Shown here one piece after another: positions 26,820-35,912 of a stretch of DNA of 64,000 nt. Within the stretch, counting starts at the first letter, position 1. Every line of letters starts with the position of its first letter. This DNA is from Methylosinus trichosporium OB3b (lineage in GTDB: Bacteria > Pseudomonadota > Alphaproteobacteria > Rhizobiales > Beijerinckiaceae): contig NZ_CP023737.1 in the NCBI RefSeq assembly GCF_002752655.1, positions 682,001-746,000 of the forward strand, given 5' to 3'. The position numbers were made by a program, and so were the translations under genes. Under the pieces are notes generated by a model. The model was not told the origin of the DNA. It ran no database searches and was given only the letters and a program-made list of their open reading frames with translations.

Positions 26820-29039
26820 TCAGCGCCGCTGATTCTTCTCCGCGATGTCGAGGATGCGTCGCTGCTGGCGGCTGCGCGCCGCGTCGATCAGCATCTGCCC
26901 CGCCCAGCGATAGACATTGCGCTCGCGCACGCGCTGGCGCATCAGCCGCATGCGCTCGCGCTGCTCATTGGCGGGAATGCGCAGCGCCATGCCGATCGCC
27001 TCGGCCATCTCCTGGATGTTGTATGGATTGACGATCAGCGCCTCGGCCATCTCGCGCGAGGCGCCGGTGAAGCTCGACAGCACCAGCACGCCCTGCTCGT
27101 CGTCGCGCGAGGCGACGAACTCCTTGGCGACGAGATTCATCCCGTCATGCAGGCTGCTGACGATGCAGAGATCCGCCGCGCGAAATAAACCGAACACTTC
27201 CGCCGGCTCGTGATGGCGGATGACGAGCCGGATCGGCCGGTAGGACTCGTCGCCGTGGCGGGCGTTGATCTCGCGCGCCAGTTCTTGCGCCTCGCTCTGC
27301 AGCCGGCTGTAGGTCGGCAAGCGGCTGCGCGTCGGCGCTGCGGCCTGCACGAAGACGAAACGCCCTTTCAGCGAGGGATCGAGCGTCAGCAGCAGATCCA
27401 CCGCCTTCATGCGGTCGAGAATGCCCTTGGTGTAATCGAAACGCTCGATGCCGACCGCGAGCATCACATCGCTCGCGAGCCCGAGGGAGCGGCGCGTCTG
27501 CAACCGGCACTCCTCGACGCTCGGCTGCGCCGCGAGCGCCTTCGGCGGCCAGTCGATCGAGATCGGATAGGCGCGCACGAAGGTCTCATGGCCTCCGAGA
27601 GTCACCGTCCCATGCTCGCGGTCGATGCGGCTCTCGACGAAGCGATCGACCGTCTCGAAGAAGTTGTTGCAGTGAAAGCGCGTGTGAAAACCGAGAATCG
27701 TGCAGCCGAGCAGACCCTCGATGATGCGCTCCTTCCACGGACAAATGCCGAAGGTCTCGGCGTTGGGCCAGGGAATGTGCCAGAAAGCGATGATGGTCGC
27801 CTTGGGCAGCCGCTCGCGGATCATGCGTGGGGCGAGCGCGAAATGATAATCCTGCACCAGCACGATCGGATCATCGGTCTGCGCCTCGCGCGCCACCGCT
27901 TCGGCGAAGCGCTCGTTGATCTTCTCATAGGCGCGCCAATCCGCCTCGCGGAACACCGGCCGCACGAAAGCGATATGGCAGAGCGGCCACAGCCCTTCGT
28001 TGGCGAGGCCGTAATAATAGCCGTCCTGCTCCTCCTCGCTGATCCAGATGCGGCGCAGCGAATAGGCCGGCGCCTCGGGCGGCACGGCGATGCGGTCGCG
28101 CTCGTCGACGGTCTCGCGATCGGCGTCGCCGCTGCCATGCGCGATCCATGTGCCGCCGCAGGCGCGGATCACCGGCTCCAGCGCCGAGACCAGCCCGCTC
28201 GCCGGCGTCTGCACGACGACGCCGCCATCGGAACGATTGTGGATGTAAGGCTCGCGATTGGAGACGATCAGCACCTCGGCGCCGGGCAAAGCCTCGCGCA
28301 GGAGATTTTGCAGCGTCGCCGGCGACCATTCGATCTGCCCGGTCTCGATCGGCACGCGGCCGACCTCGGCCTCGCGCAGCAGCTTTACAATCTCCTTGTC
28401 GAGGGCCGAGCGCTCGCGCCGGCTCGACAGAGCCGGGCCGCCGAACCGCGCTTCCTCGACGGCGAGGCGCAGCGCGCCCATCCATCCGCGCAGCAGAAAC
28501 GCCGCGAAGACAGCCGAGACGCCCATGATCGTCAAGGCGACGCCGGCGAGCGCCGCGACGAAGAAGGTCTGCGCCTCGCCCGATCGCGCGTCGATGAAGC
28601 TGAGATCGTGAAGAACGATCAGATAGGCCTTGTGCGCGCGGTCGACGATCGGAAAGGCGCCGACCAGCACGCGCCGTCCGTCGCTCGAGATATTCGAGAA
28701 GCTCTCCGCCTCCGAGCGCGCGACCTTCTCGCAGGAAAAGGTGCGCGGCATCAGCCGCGTCGGCTCGATGAGACCGCCCTTCTCGTCGCAGAGGCCGACG
28801 GCGAGGATGCGATCGTCCTGCGCGACGCCCTCGAAGATCGAGCCGAGCCGCTCCCAGGCGTCATCCGCCATGGCGCGCACGACGGAGCCTTGGATCGAAT
28901 TATAGACGAGACGCGAGCGCTGCTCCACGTCATGGCGCGACCATTGCTCGATCAGCGAATGCGCGAAGGGAACAATAGCGAGCGTCAAGCCGACGATCAC
29001 GGCGAGGCTGAGGGCGCCATATCTCAGCGCCTCCTTCAT
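26820..29039 (-). CDS. otsA: Trehalose-6-phosphate synthase with N-terminal membrane/sensor-like domain
   Basis: A 739-residue protein. The C-terminal part (about 255-730) is a GT20 trehalose-6-phosphate synthase (VSNREPYIHN, WPLCHIAFVRP, VQDYHFAL, WHIPWPNAE, GIERFDYTKGILDRM, SLHDGMNLVAKEFVASR), joining UDP-glucose to glucose-6-phosphate. The N-terminal 250 residues hold TM1 (about 8-28), an extracytoplasmic segment of about 125 residues and TM2 (about 158-185), the layout of a receptor sensor domain. Plain OtsA is about 470 residues, so this is a fused, membrane-anchored form. ATG 29039 is chosen; an in-frame ATG at 29102 overlaps the otsB stop (ATGA) and would add 21 residues. Downstream of otsB in one operon. 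Confidence 0.88.
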   Translation of the reverse strand: MKEALRYGALSLAVIVGLTLAIVPFAHSLIEQWSRHDVEQRSRLVYNSIQGSVVRAMADDAWERLGSIFEGVAQDDRILAVGLCDEKGGLIEPTRLMPRTFSCEKVARSEAESFSNISSDGRRVLVGAFPIVDRAHKAYLIVLHDLSFIDARSGEAQTFFVAALAGVALTIMGVSAVFAAFLLRGWMGALRLAVEEARFGGPALSSRRERSALDKEIVKLLREAEVGRVPIETGQIEWSPATLQNLLREALPGAEVLIVSNREPYIHNRSDGGVVVQTPASGLVSALEPVIRACGGTWIAHGSGDADRETVDERDRIAVPPEAPAYSLRRIWISEEEQDGYYYGLANEGLWPLCHIAFVRPVFREADWRAYEKINERFAEAVAREAQTDDPIVLVQDYHFALAPRMIRERLPKATIIAFWHIPWPNAETFGICPWKERIIEGLLGCTILGFHTRFHCNNFFETVDRFVESRIDREHGTVTLGGHETFVRAYPISIDWPPKALAAQPSVEECRLQTRRSLGLASDVMLAVGIERFDYTKGILDRMKAVDLLLTLDPSLKGRFVFVQAAAPTRSRLPTYSRLQSEAQELAREINARHGDESYRPIRLVIRHHEPAEVFGLFRAADLCIVSSLHDGMNLVAKEFVASRDDEQGVLVLSSFTGASREMAEALIVNPYNIQEMAEAIGMALRIPANEQRERMRLMRQRVRERNVYRWAGQMLIDAARSRQQRRILDIAEKNQRR

Positions 29040-29098
29040 TTGCGATGACAGCAGCTTTCCCTCCGGGCGCCCGGCGACGAGCATTGCGGCGGCGCGCC

Positions 29099-29908
29099 TC
29101 ATCGCCCACGATCCCCGCAAGCGGCGCGAAGATCGGCGGCGAGCGTCGCGATCCAGCGACGAACCTGCGCGGGCCCGGCGAAGGCCGAACGCTCGGGAGC
29201 GAAATATTCGCCGGCGACCGCGAGCGCGGCGCCGCCACATCTCTCGACCAGCGCGCAGGCCTCCTCGTCCGACGCGTCGTCGCCGATGAAAATGGGCCGA
29301 CGGCCGGCGAAGGGGAAGAAGGAGGAGAGACTCTCGACCGCGCGCGCCTTGGAAGCGAGCGCCGGAGTCAGCTCATACACGCAGCGGCCTGCGATCAGCC
29401 GCAGCTCGGCGCCGGAGCGCGCGACAATGTCGCGCATCGCCGCCGCGAGCGTCTCCGCCGCATGCGGCGCCGCGCGATAATGCACTGCGAGCGCCGATCG
29501 CTTGCGCTCGACCGTCACGCCCGCGAATGTCCCGGCCGCGGACTCGACCGCGGCGACGACGTCGGGATCGATCGTCGCGGCGAGCGTCGCGCTGTCGCCA
29601 TCGGCGAGACGCAGCGTGGAGCCGTGCTCGGCGGCGGCGTCGAAGCGCAGCGGATGGAGAAAGCCATCGATGTCGTCGAGTGTGCGGCCCGAGACGATCG
29701 CCAGCGCGCCGGCGAGACTGTCGCGCAGACGATCGAGATCGCTCGCGAGCCCCGGCTCGACGCGAACCGCATCGGGACGCTCGGCGATGTCGAGCAGAGT
29801 TCCGTCGAGATCGAGGAACAAGGCATAGGCATGAGGCGCGCACATGATCCGCTCCGCGACTTCGGCCGCGGCCGCTTGCAAATTGGCGCGCTGCGCTGGG
29901 ATATTCAT
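29099..29908 (-). CDS. otsB: Trehalose-phosphatase
   Basis: A 269-residue HAD-superfamily phosphatase removing phosphate from trehalose-6-phosphate. HAD motif I is LFLDLDGTLLDI (about 30-41), motif II is in AIVSGRTLDDID, and motifs III/IV in KARAVESL and FIGDDASDEEA near the end. Start at ATG 29908 follows GGGGGGCAAG; longer upstream frames lack a ribosome site. It is the first gene of the otsBA operon, which would protect against osmotic and drying stress. Confidence 0.95.
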   Translation of the reverse strand: MNIPAQRANLQAAAAEVAERIMCAPHAYALFLDLDGTLLDIAERPDAVRVEPGLASDLDRLRDSLAGALAIVSGRTLDDIDGFLHPLRFDAAAEHGSTLRLADGDSATLAATIDPDVVAAVESAAGTFAGVTVERKRSALAVHYRAAPHAAETLAAAMRDIVARSGAELRLIAGRCVYELTPALASKARAVESLSSFFPFAGRRPIFIGDDASDEEACALVERCGGAALAVAGEYFAPERSAFAGPAQVRRWIATLAADLRAACGDRGR

Positions 29909-30318
29909 CTTGCCCCCCGTGATCTCGATCAGCCCTCGACAGCTGAGCGCCCGCCCCGCGGACCAGCCGCGTCGAGAGTCTTCAACGTTCAAATGCGCTT
30001 TCGGCTCGAACGGATGGGTTCGAGCGACACAATCGATTTCAAGCATCGGATACCGGCATAGGGCGAAAAAGCGACGAGAATGCGCCCTCGGCCGCGGACC
30101 GCCAGCTCCGGCTGCGGCCATGTGGCGCTTGCCTTGCGCGCGAGGCGCCGACATAGTGCGGCCATGACGCGGCCCGAGCCCGCATAGGGCTCGGGAAAAA
30201 GCGGAAAAAACAAAGGGAGCGGACGAGGGGGCGCTTCGATCGGCGCCGGTTTCGTTCTAGAACGTCTGTTCGAGAGGGAGAGGCTGCGCCTCGTCACACG
30301 GCGCCGCCGACAAAGCGC
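29909..30318. other. Divergent region between otsB and pqqB
   Basis: This 410-bp region holds the otsB and pqqB promoters. I searched both strands for a short pqqA-like frame (Glu-x3-Tyr core) and found none. A perfect 9-bp inverted repeat (CCCGAGCCC-GCATA-GGGCTCGGG) lies at about 30174-30196, and a 10-bp palindrome GTTCTAGAAC at 30254-30263 could be an operator. Confidence 0.5.
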
Positions 30319-31248
30319 ATGTTCATCAAAATACTCGGAGCGGGCGCCGGCGGCGGCTTTCCGCAGTGGAACTGCAATTGCGCCAATTGCCGCGCCGTGC
30401 GCGAAGGCAAGCCCGGCTTCTCGCCGCGCACGCAATCCTCGCTCGCGGTCAGCGCCGACGGCGTCACTTTCGCGCTGCTCAACGCCTCGCCGGATTTGCG
30501 CCAGCAGATCGCGCAATCACCGCAGCTCTCGCCCGGACCGGGCGACGGATTGCGCGCGAGCCCGATCAAATCCGTGGTTCTGACCAATGGCGACGTCGAT
30601 CATGTCGCGGGGCTGCTCAATCTGCGCGAGGCGCAGGCCTTCTCGATCTATTCGTCGGGACGCATTCTGAACGTGCTCGCGGGCAATCGCATCTTCGACA
30701 TTCTCGTTCCCGAATTGGTGACGCGCGTCGAATTCCCCTTCGACGAAGCGGTTCCGCTGCAGGGCGCCGGCGTCGATCTCGGCCTCGCCGTACGCGCGTT
30801 TCCCGTGCATGGAAAAATCGCGCTCTGGCTCGAGGACAAGAGCGCCGCCGATCTCGGCACGAGGATCGGCGACACGCTCGGCGTCGAGATCATCGAGACG
30901 GCGACAGGCAAGAGCTGCTTTTATATTCCCGGCTGCGCCGAGATCGACGACGCGCTGAAGGCCAGGTTGAAAGGCGCGAGCCTCGTCTTCTTCGACGGCA
31001 CTTTGTTCCACGAGAACGAGATGATCGAGCAGGGTCTGCTCGGCAAGACCGGCTCGCGCATGGGCCATGTGAACATGAGCGGCGAGAACGGCTCGATGGC
31101 GGCCTTCGAGAATCTCGATGTCGCGCGCAAAATCTATGTGCACATCAACAACTCCAATCCGACGCTCGACGCTTCGTCGAAGGAGCGCAGAATCGTGAAC
31201 GCCGCCGGATGGGAGATCGGCGAGGACGGCATGGAGGTCACGCTATGA
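30319..31248 (+). CDS. pqqB: Pyrroloquinoline quinone biosynthesis protein PqqB
   Basis: A 309-residue metallo-beta-lactamase-fold protein of PQQ synthesis, thought to oxidise the tyrosine moiety. The N-terminus FIKILGAGAGGGFPQWNCNC is the PqqB hallmark, and NGDVDHVAGLLNLRE carries the D-x-D-H metal site. Its stop overlaps the pqqC start by 4 bp (ATGA). PQQ serves methanol and other quinoprotein dehydrogenases, which fits a methylotroph. No pqqA is next to it. Confidence 0.97.
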   Translation: MFIKILGAGAGGGFPQWNCNCANCRAVREGKPGFSPRTQSSLAVSADGVTFALLNASPDLRQQIAQSPQLSPGPGDGLRASPIKSVVLTNGDVDHVAGLLNLREAQAFSIYSSGRILNVLAGNRIFDILVPELVTRVEFPFDEAVPLQGAGVDLGLAVRAFPVHGKIALWLEDKSAADLGTRIGDTLGVEIIETATGKSCFYIPGCAEIDDALKARLKGASLVFFDGTLFHENEMIEQGLLGKTGSRMGHVNMSGENGSMAAFENLDVARKIYVHINNSNPTLDASSKERRIVNAAGWEIGEDGMEVTL

Positions 31249-32003
31249 ACGAGTTCTCGACCGCCGAATGGCATGACGCGCCGCCTCTGTCGAAGGAGGC
31301 GTTCGAGGCGGCGATCCGCGCCGTCGGCGAGGAGCGCTATCACGACAAGCATCCGTTCCATAAGATGCTGCACGGCGGCAAGCTGAACAAGGGCCAGGTG
31401 CAGGCCTGGGCGCTCAACCGCTATTGCTATCAGGAGGCGGTGCCGCGCAAGGACGCCGCCTTCATGAGCCGCGTGCATGATCGCGAGCTGCGCCGCGAAT
31501 GGATTCACCGCATCCATGATCACGACGGCCTCGGCGAGGAAGGCGGCGGCATCGAGCGCTGGCTGGTGCTGACGGACGGGCTCGGCCTCTCGCGCGATTA
31601 TGTGACCTCGCGCAAGGGCGCGCTGCCGGCGACCAAATTCGCGGTCGAGGCCTATGTGCGCTTCGTCGTCGAGCAGCCGCTGGTCATTGCGGTCGCGTCC
31701 TCGCTGACGGAGCTGTTCGCGCCGGCCATTCACCGCGAGCGCATCGCCGGAATGCTGGAGAATTATGATTTCGTCGACGAGAGCGTGATGGCCTATTTCA
31801 AGCGTCGGCTGGCGCAGGCCCCTCGCGATTCCGATTTCGCATTGTCATATATCAAGGCGCACGCCTATACGCGGGCCGAGCAGGAGGCCTGCGTCGACGC
31901 CGTACGCTTCAAATGCAATGTGCTGTGGGCGCAGCTCGACGCGCTGCATCAGGCCTATGTGACCGGCCTCGTCCCGCCGGGGGCGTTCACGCCGGAGAGT
32001 TGA
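31245..32003 (+). CDS. pqqC: Pyrroloquinoline-quinone synthase PqqC
   Basis: A 252-residue cofactorless oxidase performing the final ring closure and eight-electron oxidation to PQQ. Family segments are RYHDKHPFHKMLHGGKL, WALNRYCYQEAVPRKDA, HDHDGLGEEGGGIERW and ENYDFVDESVMAYFKRRL; the length matches stand-alone PqqC. Coupled to pqqB by a 4-bp overlap and followed by pqqDE after 13 bp. Confidence 0.97.
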   Translation: MNEFSTAEWHDAPPLSKEAFEAAIRAVGEERYHDKHPFHKMLHGGKLNKGQVQAWALNRYCYQEAVPRKDAAFMSRVHDRELRREWIHRIHDHDGLGEEGGGIERWLVLTDGLGLSRDYVTSRKGALPATKFAVEAYVRFVVEQPLVIAVASSLTELFAPAIHRERIAGMLENYDFVDESVMAYFKRRLAQAPRDSDFALSYIKAHAYTRAEQEACVDAVRFKCNVLWAQLDALHQAYVTGLVPPGAFTPES

Positions 32004-32016
32004 GGAAGCCGAAGCA

Positions 32017-33483
32017 ATGAGCGACGCGCGTTTCGTGGTGACGCCCGAGTGTAGGCCGGCCTTCACGCGCTATTCGCGCCTGCACGAGGATATCGTGCGG
32101 CGGCGCAAGGTCGTCCTCGCGCCCGAGCGCGCCTATGAGCTCGACGCCATCGGCGTCGCCGTGCTGTCGCTGCTCGACGGCATCGCCAGCGTCGCCGAGA
32201 TTTCCCAGCGTCTCGCCGCGGCCTATGCGGCGCCGGTCGAGGTGATAGAGCGCGATGTGATCGCCATGCTGCAGGGCCTCGCCGATAAGCGGTTACTGCG
32301 CGACGGCCCCGATGCTTTCGCGCCCCCTGCCCTCTCCGACACGGCGCGCTCCTATGCGCCCTTCGAACGCGGCCCCGCAGGCCTGCTCGCCGAGCTCACG
32401 CATCGCTGCCCGCTGCAATGCCCCTATTGCTCCAATCCGCTCGAGCTCGAGCGCTCGAATGCGGAGCTGACCGCGGCGCAATGGGGCGAGACATTTCGTC
32501 AAGCCGCCTCCATCGGCGCGCTGCAATTGCATCTCTCGGGCGGCGAGCCGACCATTCGTCGCGACCTCGAAGAGATTCTCGGCTATGCGGTCGAGGCCGG
32601 GCTCTATTCCAATCTCGTGACCTCCGCCGTTCTGCTGACCCGCGAGCGGCTGCAGCGTCTCGCCGAGATCGGGCTCGATCATGTGCAAGTGTCGGTGCAG
32701 GATGTCGTGGCCGAAAGCTCCGATCGCATTTCCGCGTTCGAAGGCGGGGTCGAGAAGAAGCGCGACGTCGCGCGCTGGGCGCGCGAATTCGGCCTCGGCC
32801 TCACCATCAATGCGCCGATCCATCGGCAGAACATCGATCATCTGCCGCAGATCATCGACTTCGCCGTCGAGGTGGGCGCGCAGCGGCTCGAGGTGGCGCA
32901 TATTCAATATTACGCCTGGGCGGCGCTGAACCGCGCGGCGTTGATTCCGACTCGTGAGAAGTTTTTGGAGACGGTGGGAATCGTCGACGAAGCGAAGAAG
33001 CGCCTGCAGGGCGTCTTGAATTTCGATTTCGTGATCCACGATCACTACGCCTCGCGTCCAAAACCCTGCACGGGCGGCTGGGGACGCAGCATCATGGTGG
33101 TGACGCCTTCGGGCAAGGCGCTGCCCTGCCATGCGGCGCAGACGATTCCAGGACTCGTTTTCGACAATGTGCGCGAGCGCCCGCTCGCCGACATTTGGCG
33201 CAATGGCGCGGCGTTCGAGGCCTTCCGCGGCGAGGAATGGATGAAGGAGCCGTGCCGCAGCTGCGAGCGGCGCGAGATCGACCATGGCGGCTGCCGCTGC
33301 CAGGCGCTCGCCATCACCGGCGACGCGACGGCGACCGATCCGGCCTGCCATCTCTCCGACCATCACGCGCAATTCACGGCGCTGGGCGAAGACGATTCGC
33401 GCCTGCCCGCTCCGCCTTTCGTCTATCGCCGGCTCGGCGGCGCCGAACGGCGGGAGCCAGCGCTGGCCGACGAGCCGGCCTGA
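32017..33483 (+). CDS. pqqDE: PqqD-PqqE fusion: PQQ peptide chaperone and radical SAM enzyme
   Basis: A 488-residue fusion. Residues about 1-100 are PqqD (LHEDIVRRRKVVLAPERAYEL, GVAVLSLLDG, VIERDVIAMLQGLADKRLL), which binds the PqqA precursor. Residues about 118-475 are PqqE, with the radical SAM cluster in CPLQCPYCSNPLEL (C-x3-C-x2-C), the SPASM-type cluster cysteines in CRSCERREIDHGGCRCQA, and SGGEPTIRRDLEE. PqqE crosslinks Glu and Tyr of PqqA. Joining the chaperone to the enzyme is a rarer arrangement than separate pqqD and pqqE genes. Confidence 0.95.
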   Translation: MSDARFVVTPECRPAFTRYSRLHEDIVRRRKVVLAPERAYELDAIGVAVLSLLDGIASVAEISQRLAAAYAAPVEVIERDVIAMLQGLADKRLLRDGPDAFAPPALSDTARSYAPFERGPAGLLAELTHRCPLQCPYCSNPLELERSNAELTAAQWGETFRQAASIGALQLHLSGGEPTIRRDLEEILGYAVEAGLYSNLVTSAVLLTRERLQRLAEIGLDHVQVSVQDVVAESSDRISAFEGGVEKKRDVARWAREFGLGLTINAPIHRQNIDHLPQIIDFAVEVGAQRLEVAHIQYYAWAALNRAALIPTREKFLETVGIVDEAKKRLQGVLNFDFVIHDHYASRPKPCTGGWGRSIMVVTPSGKALPCHAAQTIPGLVFDNVRERPLADIWRNGAAFEAFRGEEWMKEPCRSCERREIDHGGCRCQALAITGDATATDPACHLSDHHAQFTALGEDDSRLPAPPFVYRRLGGAERREPALADEPA

Positions 33484-33579
33484 ACCGCGCGCTCTCTCGG
33501 GCCCCTCACCTCTCCTTGCAAGCGGGGAGAGCAAGCTGCCGGCGCCGTCGATCCATTATAGCGCTATAGGATATCCCGC

Positions 33580-33650
33580 CGTCGCGAGCGAAGCGATCCG
33601 GTCGTCGCCCCATGACGGATGGATTGCTTCGCTTCGCTCGCATAGGCCTG
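33580..33650. repeat. Dispersed inverted repeat family C, copy 2
   Basis: GTCGCGAGCGAAGCGATCCG and GGATTGCTTCGCTTCGCTCGC form inverted arms similar to the copy at 22642. It sits between the convergent pqqDE gene and the Pro/Ala-rich gene. Confidence 0.65.
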
Positions 33651-33665
33651 CTGCGACCGCGCCGC

Positions 33666-34700
33666 TCACGGGATGACGCCGGTCGCCCGGCCGATGTCGC
33701 CGACGGCGCCGGTAACAGAATTCACCGCCCTTTCGACGATATTGGGCTGCTCCGCCGGGGCGGGCGGAGCAGGTGGAGGAGCCGGCGGCGGCTCGACCGC
33801 CGCGGCGGCGGCCGGCGCCGCCGCGGGAGGCTGCGCCGCCGGCGGCGCAGCGCTGTGTTCGTCCACCTTGTGTTTGGCGGGCTTCGCCGGCTTGGCCGCG
33901 CGCGGATGATCGGGATCGCCCGGATTCGCGGCCGCGGGATTCGTCGCCGCAGGCTTGACGGCGGCAGGCTTGGCGGCGGGCTTCGCCTTTGCGGCCGGCG
34001 GCGGCTTGTGAGCGGGCGCGGGAGCCACGGCCTTGGGCGCCTCCACGGGCGGCGGGGCGGCCTGAACCGGCGCGACGACCGGCGCGGGTTCTTCGACCGC
34101 TTCGGCGGGCGAGGCCATCGACGGCGGCGGGGCCGCAGGCGCGGCCTCGGCCTCGCTCGGCGCAGCCGGCGATCCCAGTTCCGTATCGGCCGCAGCGGGA
34201 GCGGCGTCGGTCGGCGCCGTGACCGGGAGGTCGACGGGCGGCTCGACCGCGGCGGCGTCGCCGAGGGGATCGGCCGCGTCGCGACGCTCGGCGGCGACGC
34301 CTTCCGAGGGAGCCTCGGTCTCGACGACGGCGGCGTCTCCGGCGTCATCCGACTCGCGCAGCACTAGCATGGTGGTGGCGACGGCTCCGGCCGCCAGGAC
34401 GAGGAAAGCGGCGACGAGATAAACGAGACGGCGCGCGCCGCCTCCGCGCGCGGCGGCGGCGCGCGGCGCCGCCTTGGTCGCGAGCGGCTCCTTCTGCGGC
34501 GGAAGCGGCGCGGCCTTGGGCCGGCGCGGCGGCGCCTCGCGCGGGGGCGTGGAGACGGAGGGCGCGGGGCGCTCCGGCTTGGATTCGGCGACAGGAGCGA
34601 CCGGAGGCGCGTCGCCATTCGGCGCGGAGCCCGAGTGGCGCAGCATCTTCTTCAACTCCTCGAACTCGTCCAAGAGCTTCTTTTCGCTGGGCGCGTTCAT
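33666..34700 (-). CDS. Ala/Pro-rich single-pass membrane protein
   Basis: A 344-residue low-complexity protein. A short N-terminal helix (EKKLLDEFEELKKMLRHSG) precedes a cytoplasmic Pro-rich region and one membrane helix (about 92-112, YLVAAFLVLAAGAVATTML). The rest is a long Ala/Pro/Glu-rich extracytoplasmic tail ending in IVERAVNSVTGAVGDIGRATG. The tail resembles envelope-spanning linkers such as in TonB-like proteins, but no TonB domain is present. Unknown function; the coding call is supported by the ribosome site (GGTAGC) and the N-terminal helix. Confidence 0.55.
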   Translation of the reverse strand: MNAPSEKKLLDEFEELKKMLRHSGSAPNGDAPPVAPVAESKPERPAPSVSTPPREAPPRRPKAAPLPPQKEPLATKAAPRAAAARGGGARRLVYLVAAFLVLAAGAVATTMLVLRESDDAGDAAVVETEAPSEGVAAERRDAADPLGDAAAVEPPVDLPVTAPTDAAPAAADTELGSPAAPSEAEAAPAAPPPSMASPAEAVEEPAPVVAPVQAAPPPVEAPKAVAPAPAHKPPPAAKAKPAAKPAAVKPAATNPAAANPGDPDHPRAAKPAKPAKHKVDEHSAAPPAAQPPAAAPAAAAAVEPPPAPPPAPPAPAEQPNIVERAVNSVTGAVGDIGRATGVIP

Positions 34701-34904
34701 GGTTGCTACCTCCGGTTCGCGTTCGAAAGGCCGACGACGTTATCGAAAGCCGTTCCGATATAGACCGACGACGACGCGTCGGAACATCCGATAAACAACG
34801 GTCGGGACGCAAATTCCCGCACGCGGACGGAGACTCCTCCGGACGCGCTATCACAAAATCGAGAAATGTGGCCGTTCTTTGCCGCCGCCTGCCTCGCGCC
34901 GCCG

Positions 34905-35912
34905 TCAGACCAGCTCCTCTTTCAACTGCAACGTGCCTTCGACGCCGATCGCATCGAAATGCTCGTCGAGGAATTGACGTCCGGCCTTTCTCCCGATCTC
35001 GAACAGGGAGAGCAGAAAATCATAATCGGCGTCGAGCTTGGTGTCGGCGCCGTAACGCATCAGATCCGCACCGCCTTCGACGAGATGCAGCAGCACCTTC
35101 TTGTAATGCGTGCCCTTCAGGCGACCGGCGTCGATCAACCGCGCGACGAAGTCGATGGCGCGAAATTCGTGCAGCAGCGACGCGTTGAAGGTGATCTCGT
35201 TGAGGCGGTCCATGATGTCGCCCGAGCGGCGCGGCACTTCGTCCCGCTCGATCGGATTGATCTGCACCAGAATAATGTCGCGGCACGGCGTCTCGGTGTA
35301 GAGCGGGAACAACGCCGGATTGCCCATATAGCCGCCGTCCCAATAGGCCTCGTCGCCCACCTGCACCGCCTTGAACAAGGTCGGCAGGCAGGCCGAAGCC
35401 ATCAGCATGTCGATGGTGAGCTCGGGGCGACGAAAGATGCGCACCTTGCCGGTGCGCACATTGGTCGCCGAGATGAACAGCTTCAGATCGTCGGTCGCGC
35501 GCAGCGCGTCGAAATCGACGAGCCGCGCGATGACGTCGCGCAGCGGATTTATATCGAGCGGGTTGAACTCGTATGGAGAGAAATAAGCGGCAGCGCTCTG
35601 CGTCAGCTTTCCGCGCAGCTTGAAGGGATCGATGAAGCCGAACACGATATCGGCGAGATCGCGCTGCGCTTGGCTCATGTCGCCGTCGATGCTGATCGTG
35701 CGCCAGAACTCGGCGAGCTGCGCGCGGGCCCGCTCCGGCCCGCCCTCCCGCAAGCCGTCGGCATAGACGACGGCGTTCATCGCGCCGGCGCTGGCGCCGC
35801 TGATTCCCATCACCTCGAGTCGCCCATCCTCGAGAAAGGAATCGAGCACGCCCCAGGTGAAGGCGCCATGCGCGCCGCCACCCTGCAGCGCGAGCGTGAC
35901 CTTCTTGCGCAT
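34905..35912 (-). CDS. Patatin-like phospholipase / lipid hydrolase
   Basis: A 335-residue patatin-fold hydrolase: oxyanion-hole GGGAHG (11-16), nucleophile motif GASAG with Ser41, and catalytic Asp in DGGYMG. Its ATG overlaps the stop of the 3-hydroxybutyrate dehydrogenase gene by one base (TGATG), so the two are translated together. That pairing suggests a role in polyhydroxybutyrate or acyl-ester breakdown, although it could be an ordinary phospholipase. Confidence 0.88.
   Translation of the reverse strand: MRKKVTLALQGGGAHGAFTWGVLDSFLEDGRLEVMGISGASAGAMNAVVYADGLREGGPERARAQLAEFWRTISIDGDMSQAQRDLADIVFGFIDPFKLRGKLTQSAAAYFSPYEFNPLDINPLRDVIARLVDFDALRATDDLKLFISATNVRTGKVRIFRRPELTIDMLMASACLPTLFKAVQVGDEAYWDGGYMGNPALFPLYTETPCRDIILVQINPIERDEVPRRSGDIMDRLNEITFNASLLHEFRAIDFVARLIDAGRLKGTHYKKVLLHLVEGGADLMRYGADTKLDADYDFLLSLFEIGRKAGRQFLDEHFDAIGVEGTLQLKEELV

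Noticed and set aside
27210..29048. Long open frame antisense to otsA
   Set aside because: It mirrors the OtsA coding frame; no family signature is visible and the composition is that of a complementary-strand shadow.
30172..30198. Rho-independent terminator in the otsB-pqqB intergenic region
   Set aside because: The stem is perfect, but the A-rich tail is on the wrong side for a terminator of any flanking gene. It is mentioned only as an inverted repeat.
29909..30318. pqqA upstream of pqqB
   Set aside because: No short frame with the Glu-x3-Tyr core and a ribosome site is present on either strand.
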